A stretch of 64,000 bases of DNA, taken from positions 28,537,993 through 28,601,992 of the forward strand of contig OX940872.1 of assembly GCA_954871525.1 (NCBI GenBank), read 5' to 3'. A model generated the notes under the pieces. That model did not search any database. It saw only the letters and a list, made by a program, of their open reading frames with translations, and was not told the origin of the DNA. How positions within the stretch are numbered: position 1 is the stretch's first letter; every line of letters begins with the position of its first letter. The translations under genes and the position numbers were made by a program. Source of the DNA: Parietaria judaica (taxonomy: Eukaryota; Streptophyta; Magnoliopsida; Rosales; Urticaceae). This document shows, piece after piece, positions 39,978 to 51,100 of this stretch.

Positions 39978-40511
39978 CAATTTTTTTGTATTGAATATTT
40001 TAATGAAATAATTTTATGAACACGCATTTTTTTTCTTTCAAATTTTTGGCCCAGAATAGCCGCAGCTAGAACCATAAGGCCGCAGCCGGACTAGGCGCAC
40101 AATTTATACAGATTCGATGACAAATTTTTGGTCCAGTATAGCCGCAGCTATAAAAATATAGCCGCAGCCATATGGACTTTATGACCGGTTAGCAGCAGCC
40201 ATAAAGATATGGCCGCAGCCATACTGGACTTAAATTGGAAAATTACAGTCCAAAGTTTGATAATTACCCCGTTTCCAAAAAAAAAAGCCGCTGCAAAATA
40301 AAATTGAAAACCAGACAAATAACATAAAAAAAACAATACGTTAAATTAATCTCATACTTGCATCATAATTAAATATAAACAAAACATTGTTATAATGAGA
40401 ACATAAACGTCGTAGCTAATTAATATAAACCTAAATGTACGTCATAAAAATAAAAATTAAACAATATCTGATAAAATAAACATATATAGAAGTTCAAAAA
40501 TTAAAAACTGT
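39978..40511. promoter_or_regulatory. intergenic motif cluster between convergent genes
   Basis: No gene. 40050-40225 carries several GCCGCAGC/GGCCGCAGCC copies in both orientations; 40226-40511 is AT-rich and likely holds the 3' untranslated regions of the converging genes on either side. Confidence 0.55.
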
Positions 40512-41955
40512 TTATGCGTCTTCATTGTCTTCGTCCGCGTTGTCATTCTGCTCCGCCTCGGGCACGTCTTGAGGATACGGTCCATAGCACGGTGCCATGA
40601 AACTTGGAAGCTCCGGATTTTGACGACCAAGCGGCGTGTACGAAGGAAACGGGGAACTCGCCGAGGGAAAGTTGTGGGCGCCATATTCGGACAAATCCCG
40701 CATATATCCGCTCATGTTCTGCACTTCGTCAACCAAATTCTGTAAGCTAAAACAAATGTACTCACTGATAGGATCACGTACGACTGGTCGAGACCCCATG
40801 AGCGGTGGTTGAGCGGCACCGGGAAATTCATAATCGTCATCGCCCTCGTTATTCCCCGCCGCCTCGTCCGCCTCCCATTGAAGCGCCTCTGGAGATGGTT
40901 TTATCTGGTTCAGAATATAGGGCTTTGTCATCTTCGAAGCGGGATTCTTCATCAAGTCGTTTCGGCATTTTTTGATACCATGGGTTGTGCAGAGCTCCGT
41001 GATTAAAATCACGAACGGAAGAGCATTTTTGTTTCTCGGATTGATATTGCACATTATCCTATAAATCCACCTACAACACAATATAACGCAATGTATTAGT
41101 ACAAATACGAACCGATATAACTCCTATATATACAAAATGTATTAGTACAAAAACGAACTGATATAACGCAAAAAATTAAAGTTTTGGAATAAAATACCTT
41201 CCGACATCGAAAACCTGTCCGGTCAGGAGGAAATAAATGGGCGCCATGACGTCTTCGTGAACATCGGAAAAGTGCTTCGTCGGAGAGATACGACTAGCGA
41301 CGAAATACATAAGCACCTTCGAGATCCGGATAAGATAAGCCGGTAACATATACCGTGTCCGGTTCTTTGTCAACCATACTGCCTCCCTAATACACGTCAC
41401 GCGGGCCACCCCAACCCAATCGATTTCTTCCCCGCGATAAAACGTCACACCGGGATCCCTTTCCTCAGGAATATTTGGTAACCCGTAGTGTGCGTTGATG
41501 ACTGCGGCATTAATCTCGAAAGTAACACCACGAATGGTGATTCTTTTGCTATCAATGGAATCCATAATGTTCGCGTAGAACTCGGTCGCCAACGTCGCGT
41601 TTCCTATAATTTCCGGCTGTTTAGCGAACTTCTCCCATCCCTGTTCCTCGATAATTTCATGGATGCGTCCGACGACACCACTTCTATCCGACGGGTTTAG
41701 TTCAAACCCGCGTTCAACAACGAATGAGCGGTTCTTGAGTAGATTGTAAAGATCTCCGGCTTTAGTACTCATGAAGAATTCTTCACCTTCGTAAAAATCT
41801 CCCGCATCCTCCTCTAATATCTCTTCTTCCTGTACCATAGGTTCTTCAATGACCGGCTCTGTTTGCGGGGGTGCTCGTGGTCGCTTTCCCCCGGTCGTGC
41901 ATGAAGAACTAGCACCGACACGGGAAGCGGTAGTTTTTTGCTTCTTCGGGGCCAT
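40512..41955 (-). CDS. plant-transposon accessory protein (PF20167-like), two exons
   Basis: Exons 41955-41198 and 41070-40512 on the minus strand join in phase (1317 nt, 438 residues). I chose the ATG at 41955 (MAPKKQKTT); the sequence just before it, TTGTCGCAG, looks like a splice acceptor, so a leader intron is likely. The N-terminus is basic then very acidic (about 30-60). The middle (about 65-260) resembles the 'putative plant transposon protein' family: ATEFYANIMDS, a strand-rich VRGVTFEI-like segment, INAHYGLPN, and WLTKNRTRYMLPAYLIRISKVLMYF. The C-terminus is Pro/Ser-rich and ends in an acidic tail. Proteins of this family are common in plant transposons; the function is not known to me. 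I infer an accessory role. Confidence 0.75.
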
Positions 41956-42792
41956 CTGCGACAATCAGTATATGTTTAATTTTCAATTTTCACAACAAGA
42001 ATCGAGTTTGGAAAATTTATCAAACATATGGCGCGCACAAATCAAAACCACAAATCAAAAACGCAAATCAAAAACCAAATCAACAACCCTTAATCAAAAA
42101 CGCAAATCAACAAATCAAAACCACAAATCAAAACCGCAAATCAAAAACGCAAATCAACAACCCTTAATCAAAACCACAAATCAAAACCAAAAATCAAAAC
42201 CACAAATCAAAAACGCAAATCAAACACTAAATCAAACGGAAATAAAACCCTAAATCAAACCGAATTCAACCCTAAATCAAACCGAAATAAAACTCTAAAT
42301 CAAACCCTAAATCGAATCCTAAATAAAACCAAAGTCAAAACCGTAGTCAAAATCTAAAAAACTTACCTTAAGGACGGTGGAGAGTCGACGGTGAAGGTGG
42401 GGAGTCGACGGTGAAGGTGGCTGCGGCGGTAAAGGGCGGCGAGAGTCGCTGCACGCAAGAACGAGGCGAGAGAATAAGGCTGCGGCGGCGAGGAGATTTT
42501 AGGGTTATGTGTAAAAATTTAATCGAGTAACTAAATAAACTTAAACTCCGTTTCGGCTGCGGCTATATTTATTTGGCTGCGGCTAAATGTTAAAAAGATT
42601 CGGTGATATTATTTTGGACCCATTATAGCCGCAGCCGACTCAATATAGCCGCAGCTATAATTACTTTTTCATCCCGTTGGCCGCAGCCGGAAACCTATGG
42701 CCCCTGCCAGACTGGGTGCACTTTTTATACAGACGGTGACATATTTTGGACCCTGTATGGCCGCAGCTGTATAAATATGGCCGCAGCTATAT
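41956..42792. other. A-rich repeats, leader and motif cluster
   Basis: No gene. 42020-42350 is made of AAATCAAAAMC-type words, a low-complexity tract that yields a spurious plus-strand frame. 42370-42490 is GC-rich with a duplicated GGAGTCGACGGTGAAGGTGG and may be the leader of the minus-strand gene. 42545-42792 is another GCCGCAGC-type cluster. Confidence 0.6.
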
Positions 42793-43885
42793 TGTGCATA
42801 AACCCTTAAAATATTACTCAAAAACGCAAAAATTTTAATTAAAAACACACGAACCATCTTAATTCATCTATATTCCATTTTATACTTTTAAAAAATCAAT
42901 TTCAACTAAAACATTTGATTCAAAACGTAAATGTACAATTAAACTAATATGAAACTCAAAGTTTAACTTTAATTCAACCTAATAGCATTCTAAGTAACTA
43001 CTACAAATATAGAGTAAAAGTGTGAAAATTTGACATGATTCGTACATATACAACATTTAAACTTCAAAACACTCAAGATGCACTAAAAAAACCCCTAAAA
43101 ATACCTTTAAATTTCAAAATTTTAAAAAGTTGGTACTTTTGCCGCAATTAGAAAAAATGTGCATAAACCCTTAAAATATTACTCAAATCTGCAAAAATTT
43201 TAATAAAAATCACACAAACTATCTTAATTCATCTATATTCCATTTTATACTTTTAAAAAATCAATTTCAACTAAAACATTTGATTCAAAAGGTAAATGTA
43301 CAATTAAACTAATATGAAACTCAAAGTTTAACTTTCATTCAACCTAATAGCATTCTAAGTAACTACTACAAATATAGATTAAAAGTGTGAAAATTTGACA
43401 TGATTCGTACATATACAACATTTAAACTTCAAAACACTCAAGATGCACTAAAAACACCCCTAAAAATACCTTTAAATTTCAAAATTTTAAAAAGTTGGTA
43501 CTTTTGCCGCAATTAGAAACAATGTGCATAAACCCTTAAAATATTACTCAAATACGCAAAAATTTTAATTAAAAACACACGAACCATCTTAATTCATCTA
43601 TATTCCATTTTATACTTTTAAAAAATCAATTTCAACTAAAACATTTTATTCAAAAGGTAAATGTACCATTAAACTAATATGAAACTCAAAGTTTAACTTT
43701 CATTCAACCTAATAGCTTTCTATGTAACTACTACAAATATAGACTAAAAGTGTGAAAATTTGACATGATTCGTACATATACAACATTTAAACTTCAAAAC
43801 ACTCAAGATACACTAAAAAAACCCCTAAAAATACCTTTAAATATCAAAATTTTAAAAAGTTGGAACTTCTGCCGCAAGAAAGAAA
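42793..43885 (+). repeat. three-copy ~364-bp tandem repeat inside the CACTA
   Basis: Units start with TGTGCATAAACCCTTAAAAT at 42793, 43159 and 43523 and are about 95% alike by eye. They are AT-rich and non-coding. They lie between two GCCGCAGC clusters near the right end of the element. Confidence 0.9.
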
Positions 43886-44681
43886 AACTTTTTATCACCA
43901 AATAGCCGCAGCGACAAATATAAGGCCGCAGCCATATTGGGTGCACATTTTATACAGAGTAGGTGACATATTTTTAGCCCAGTACCGCCGCAGCTTGAAT
44001 TATATAGCCGCAACGATATAATTTTTATCACCCGATGGCCGTAGCCGACTTCATGCGGCCGCAGCCATCATTGATGCACAATTTATACAGAGTCGGTACA
44101 TATTTTTGGCCAAGTAAGGCCGCAGCTGGATCAATAGAGCCGCAGCCATATGAAAGTGATTTCGGCCGAAAATTAATTAAATAACTTAAACTCTAATACG
44201 GCTGCGGCCGGAAATATATGGCTGGGGCCATAATGTAAAAAAGAAAAAAAACAACAATGCTTAAACAACGTCGCATAATAATGTTGCGCAAAATATATTC
44301 CGCCCCGGCGTCATAAATATAGCTGCGGCTGAAAGGTAAAAAAAAATCTCGTTGCGGCTATATATATCTAGCTGCGGCTGAATAAACATAACGACAAAAC
44401 TTAAACAACGTCGCATAATTACGTTGCGCAAAATACATCTTGCCCCGGCTAAACTATTCTCGCTGCGGCCAACGGGAAATTTTTTTTAAAAACAATATCG
44501 AGTTACACATTATATGCAACACTTTTATTATGACGTTACGAAAAGTTAAATGGCCGCAGCTGGTTTATATATGGCCGCAGCTAACGGGAAATTATACAAC
44601 GCTTTTCAGAAACTGATGTGTAAAGTTATTTTAAACAACAGAAAATTATAAATGTTGTGCAAAATTCATTATGTAAGCCAT
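43886..44681. promoter_or_regulatory. right subterminal motif cluster
   Basis: No gene. Many GCCGCAGC/GGCTGCGGC copies in both orientations from 43900 to 44590, mixed with AACAACGTCGCATAAT and GTTGCGCAAAAT words that echo the left end. This mirrors the left cluster, as expected for CACTA subterminal regions. Confidence 0.65.
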
Positions 44682-44695
44682 TATTTGTAGTAGTG
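44682..44695 (-). repeat. CACTA right terminal inverted repeat
   Basis: TATTTGTAGTAGTG, an exact inverse of the left end, followed by the AAT duplication. Confidence 0.95.
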
Positions 44696-45109
44696 AATGA
44701 TTATATATCATATTGAGGTTTGAATTTTTATATAGAGCACTAAAAGCAAACACTCGAGGAAAATGGTATAGTGCTCGTGAAATAAAGGCCTTTATCCTAA
44801 ACATGATGACAAACCTAAAAATCTATTTTTAATGTAAACGGATTTAAATAGCTATGAAAAAAGGATTTGATGCGTAGTCACGCGGTTGGATTTGTTACGT
44901 AGAGCGCAAAAATAAAATACTCGATGCAAAGGTTATAGCTTTCGTAGTCGAGAACTAGTCCAAAGAAAGGCGAAAAAGACCAAAATTTATAATTTATCGT
45001 AAAGTAATTTTAATGGTTAAACTAATTGTTATTAGTTCATATTTTTTGTGTCGAGGTTTAGTTTTGAATGTATATAGGGCGCTAAATCGAACAATCGAGG
45101 TAAATAATC
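44696..45109 (+). repeat. satellite 1, remainder after the CACTA insertion
   Basis: The interrupted unit resumes with AATGATTATATATCATATTG and continues in the same orientation for about 414 bp. It stops within the third subunit at AAATAAT, where satellite 2 begins. Confidence 0.93.
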
Positions 45110-48100
45110 GAAATTTTAGGTTGTAAACAATGTAAAATAAAGAAATGCTATAGGAAATGGTATAGCATTTTCTATAGCATTTCTCGTCAACAATTTAATC
45201 CTTGCATATTTTTGCATGAGAACGCTTGTAATATAAAAATTCCAATGTATAAGCCCTAAAATCATTATTTTTTCAATTGGTTCGAAAGTTTAGGTTGTAA
45301 ACAATGTAAAATAAAGAAATGCTATAGGAAATGCTAAAGCATTTCCTATGGCATTTCTCGTCAACAATTTAATCCTTCCAAATTTTTGCATGAGAACGCT
45401 TGTAATATTAAAATTCCAATGTATAAGCCCTCAAATCATTATTTTTTCAATTGCTTTGAAATTTTACGTTTTAAACAATGTAAAATAAAGAAATGCTATA
45501 GGAAATGCTATAGCATTTGCAATAGTATTTCTCGTCAACAATTTAATCCTTGCATATTTTTGCATGAGAAAGCTTATAATATTAAAATTCCAATGGATAA
45601 GCCCTAAATTCATTATTTTTTCAATTGGTTCGAAATTTTAGGTTGTAAGCAATGTAAAATAAAGAAATTCTATAGGAAATGCTATAGCATTTGCAATAGT
45701 ATTTCTCGTCAGCAATTTAATCCTTGCATATTTTTGCATGAGAACGCTTATAATATTAAAATTCCAATGTATAAGCCCTAAAATCATTATTTTTTCAATT
45801 GGTTCGAAATTTTAGGTTGTAAACAATGTAAAATAAAGAAATGCTATGATAAATGCTATAGGATTTCCTATGGCATTTCTCGTCAACAATTTAATCCTTG
45901 CATATTTTTGCATGAGAACGCTTGTAATATTAAAATTCCTATGTATAAGCCCTAAAATAATTATTTTTTTAATTGGTTCGAAATTTTAGGTTGTAAACAA
46001 TGTAAAATAAATAAATTCTATAGGAAATGATATAGAATTTCTTATGGCATTTCTCGTCAACAATTTAATCCTTGCATATTTTTGCATGAGAACGATTGTA
46101 ATATTAACATTCCAATGTATAAGGCCTAAAATTATTATTTTTTCAATTGGTTCAAAATTTTAGGTTGTAAACAATGTAAAATAAAGAAATGCTATAATAA
46201 ATGCTATAGGATTTCCTATGGCATTTCTCGTCAACAATTTAATCCTTGCATATTTTTGCATGAGAACGCTTGTAATATTAAAATTCCTATGTATAAGCCC
46301 TAAAATAATTATTTTTTTAATTGGTTCGAAATTTTAGGTTGTAAACAATGCAAAATAAATAAATTCTATAGGAAATGATATAGAATTTCTTATGGCATTT
46401 CTCGTCAACCATTTAATCCTTGCATATTTTTGCAAGAGAACGATTGTAATATTAACATTCCAATGTATAAGGCCTAAAATTATTATTTTTTCAATTGGTT
46501 CAAAATTTTAGGTTGTAAACAATGTAAAATAAAGAAATGCTATAGGAAATGCTATAGCATTTGCTATAGCATTTCTCGTCAACAATTTAATCCTTGCATA
46601 TTTTTGCATGAGAAAGCTTGTAATATTAAAATTCCAATGGATAAGCCCTAAATTCATTATTTTTTCAATTGGTTCGAAATTTTAGGTTGTAAGCAATGTA
46701 AGATAAAGAAATGCTATAGGAAATGCTATAGCATTTGCTATAGCATTTCTCGTCAACAATTTAATCCTTACATAATTTTGCATGAGAACGCTTGTAACAT
46801 AAAAATTCCAATGGATAAGCCCTAAAATAATTATTTTTTCAATTGGTTAGAAATTTTAGGTTGTAAACAATGTAAAATAAAGAAATTCTATAGGAAATTC
46901 TATAGCATTTGCAATAGTATTTCTCATCAACAATTTAATCCTTGCATATTTTTGCATGAGAACGCTCAAATATTAAAATTCCAATGTATAAGCCATAAAA
47001 TTATTATTTTTTCAATTGGTTCGAAATTTTAGGTTGTAAACAATGTAAAATAAAGAAATGCTATAGGAAATGCTATAGCATTTGCTATAGCATTTTGTGT
47101 CAATAATTTAATCTTTGCATATTTTTGCATGAGAACGCTTGTAATATTAAAATTCCTATGTATAAGCCCTAAAATCATTATTTTTTTAATTGGTTCGAAA
47201 TTTTAGGTTGTAAACAATGTAAAATAAAGAAATGCTATTGGATATGCTACAGCATTCCCTATGGCATTTCTCGTCAACAATTTAATCATTGCATATTTTT
47301 GCATGAGAACGCTTGTAATATTAAAATTTCAATGTATAAGCCCTAAAATCATTATTTTTTCAATTGGTTTGAAATTTTAGGTTGTAAACAATGTAAAATA
47401 AAGAAATACCATAGGAAATGCTATAGCATTTCCTATGGTATTTCTCGTCAACAATTTAATCCTTGCATATTTTTGCATAAGAACTCTTGTAATATTCAAA
47501 TTTCAATGTATAAGCCCTAAAATCATTATTTTTTCAATTGGTTCGAAATTTTAGGTTGTAAACAATGTAAAATAAAGAAATGCTATAGGAAATGCTAGCA
47601 TTTCCTATGGCATTTCTCGTTAACAATTTAATCCTTGCATATTTTTGCATGAGAACTCTTGTTATATTCAAATGCCAATGTATAAGCCCTAATATCACTA
47701 TTTTTTCAATTTGTTCGAAATTTTAGGTCGTAAGCAATGTAGCATTTCCTATGGCATTTCTCCTCAACAATTAAATCCTTGCATATTTTTGCATGAGAAC
47801 GCTTGTAATATTAAAATTCCAATGTATATGCCCTAAAATCATTATTTTTCAATTTGTTCGAAATTTTAGGTTGTAAACAATGTAAAATAAAGAACTGCTA
47901 TAGGAAATGCTAGCATTTCCTATGGCATTTCTCGTCAACTATTTAATCCTTGCATATTTTTGCATGAGAAACCTTGTAATATTAAAATTCCAATGCATAA
48001 GCCCTAAAATCATTATTTTTTCAATTGGTTCGAAATTTTAGGTTGTAAACAATGTAAAATAAAGAAATGCTATAGGAAATGCTATAGCATTTCCTATGGT

Positions 48101-51100
48101 ATTTCTCGTCAACAATTTAATCCTTGCATATATTTGCATGAGAACGCTTGTAATATTAAAATTGCAATGTATAAGCCCTAAAATTATTATTTTTTCAATT
48201 GGTTCGAAATTTTAGGTTGTAAACAATGTAAAATAAAGAAATTCTATAGGAAATGCTGTAGCATTTCCTATGGTATTTCTCGTCAATAATTTAATCCTTG
48301 CATATTTTTGCATGAGAACGCTTGTAATATTAAAATTCCAATGTATAAGCCCTAAAATCATTATTTTTTCAATTGGTTCTAAATTTTAGGTCGTAAACAA
48401 CGTAAAATAAAGAAATGCTATAGGAAATGCTATAGCATTTCCAATGGCATTTTTCGTCAACAATTTAATCCTTGCATATTTTTTCATGAGAACGCTTGTA
48501 ATATTAAAATTCCAATGTATAAGCCCTAAAATCATTATTTTTTCAATTGGTTCACAATTTTAGGTTGTAAACAATGTAAAATAAAGAAATGCTATAGGAA
48601 ATGCTATAGCATTTGCTATAGCATTTGTCGTCAACAATTTAATCCTTGCATATTTTTGCATGAGAACGCTGGTAATATTAAAATTCCAATGTATAAGCCC
48701 CAAAATCATTATTTTTTCAATTGGTTCTAAATTTTAGGTTGTAAACAATGTAAAATAAAGAAATGATATAGGAAATGTTATAGCATTTGCTATAGCGTTT
48801 GTCGTCAACAATTTAATCCTTGCATATTTTTGCATGAGAACGCTTGTAATATTAAAATTCCAATGTATAAGCCCTAAAATCATTATTTTTTCAATTGGTT
48901 CAAAATTTTAGGTTGTAAACAATGTAAAATAAAGAAATGCTATAGGAAAAGCTATGGCATTTCTTATGGCATTTCTCGTCAACAATTTAATCCTTGCATA
49001 TTTTTGCATGAGAACGCTTGTAATATTAAAATTCCAATGTATAAGCCCTAAAATCATTATTTTTTCAATTGGTTCTAAATTTTAGGTTGTAAACAATGTA
49101 AAATAAGGAAATGCTATAGGAAATGCTATAGCATTTCTCGTCAACAATTTAATCCTTGCATATTTTTGCATGAGAACGCTTGTAATATTAAAATTCCAAT
49201 GTATAAGCCCTAAAATCATTATTTTTTCAATTGGTTCTAAATTTTAGGCCGTAAACAACGTAAAATAAAGAAATGCTATAGGAAATGCTATAGCATTTCC
49301 AATGGCATTTCTCGTCAACAATTTAATCCTTGCATATTTTTTCATGAGAACGCTTGTAATATTAAAATTCCAATGTATAAGCCCTAAAATCATTATTTTT
49401 TCAATTGGTTCAAAATTTTAGGTTGTAAACAATGTAAAATAAAGAAATGCTATAGGAAATGCTATAGCATTTGCTATAGCATTTGTCGTCAACAATTTAA
49501 TCCTTGCATATTTTTGCATGAGAACGCTGGTAATATTAAAATTCCAATGTATAAGCCCCAAAATCATTATTTTTTCAATTGGTTCTAAATTTTAGGTTGT
49601 AAACAATATAAAATAAAGAAATGCTATAGGAAATGCTATAGCATTTGCTATAGCATTTGTCGTCAACAATTTAATCCTTGCATATTTTTGCATGAGAACG
49701 CTTGTAATATTAAAATTCCAATGTATAAGCCCTAAAATCATTATTTTTTCAATTGGTTCAAAATTTTAGGTTGTAAATAATGTAAAATAAAGAAATGCTA
49801 TAGGAAATGCTATGGCATTTCTTATGGCATTTCTCGTCAACAATTTAATCCTTGCATATTTTTGCATGGGAACGCTTGTAATATTAAAATTCCAATGTAT
49901 AAGCCCTAAAATCATTATTTTTTCAATTGGTTCTAAATTTTAGGTTGTAAACAATGTAAAATAAAAAAATGCTATAGGAAATGCTATAGCATTTCCTATG
50001 GCATTTCTCGTCAACAATTTAATCCTTGCATATTTTTGCATGAGAACGCTTGTAATATTAAAATTCCAATGTATAAGCCCTAAAATCATTATTTTTTCAA
50101 TTGGTTCAAAATTTTAGGTTGTAAACAATGTAAAATAAAGAAATTCTATAGGAAATGCTATAGCATTTGCTATAGCATTTGTCGTCAACAATTTAATCAT
50201 TGCATATTTTTGCATGAGAACGCTTGTAATATTAAAATTCCAATGTATAAGCCCCAAAATCATTATTTTTTCAATTGGTTCTAAATTTTAGGTTGTAAAC
50301 AATATAAAATAAAGAAATGCTATAGCATTTCCTATGGCATTTCTCGTCAACAATTTAATCCTTGCATATTTTTGCATGAGAACGCTTGTAATATTAAAAT
50401 TCCAATGTATAAGCCCTAAAATCATTATTTTTTCAATTGGTTCTAAATTTTAGGTTGTAAACAATGTAAAATAAAGAAATGCTATAGGAAATGCTATAGC
50501 ATTTCCTATGGCATTTCTCGTCTACAATTTAATCCTTGCATATTTTTGCATGAGAACTCTTGTTATATTGAAATTCCAATGTATAAGCCCTAAAATCATT
50601 ATTTTTTCAATTGGTTCGAAATTTTAGGTCGTAAATAATGTAAAATAAAGAAATGCATTAGGAAATACATTTCCTATTTCATTTCTCGTCAACAATTTAA
50701 TCCTTACATATTTTTGCATGAGAACGCTTGTAATATTAAAATTCCAATGTATAAGCCCTAAAATCATTATTTTTTCAATTGGTTCGAAATTTAAGGTTGT
50801 AAAAATTGTAAAATACAGAAATGCTATAGGAAATGCTATTGTATTTCCTATGGCATTTCTCGTCAACAATTTAACCCTTGCATATTTTTGCATGAGAACT
50901 CTTGTTACATTCAAATTCCAATGTATAAGCCCTAAAATCATTATTTTTTCAATTGGTTAGAAATTTTAGGTCGTAAACAATGTAAAATAAAGAAATGCTA
51001 TAGGAAATGCTATAGAATTTCCTATGGCATTTCTCGTCAACAATTTAATACTTGCATATTTTTGCATGAGAACGCTTATAATATTAAAATTCAAATATAT

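Larger units (their letters stand above)
30625..44695 (+). mobile_element. complete CACTA (En/Spm, CMC) DNA transposon, 14,071 bp
   Basis: The ends are CACTACTACAAATA and its exact reverse complement, giving 14-bp terminal inverted repeats. The flanks carry AAT on both sides (30622-30624 and 44696-44698), the 3-bp target duplication typical of CACTA elements. Removing the element rejoins one satellite-1 unit (GACTTT..AAT, then GATTATATATCAT), so the empty site is clear. Inside are three spliced genes, motif clusters of the form GCCGCAGC, and a three-copy internal repeat. CACTA elements move by cut-and-paste using a DDE transposase of the Transposase_21 type, which is present. Confidence 0.97.

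Noticed and set aside
41849..42253. 134-codon plus-strand frame
   Set aside because: Antisense of the third CACTA gene joined to AAATCAAAA low-complexity repeats.
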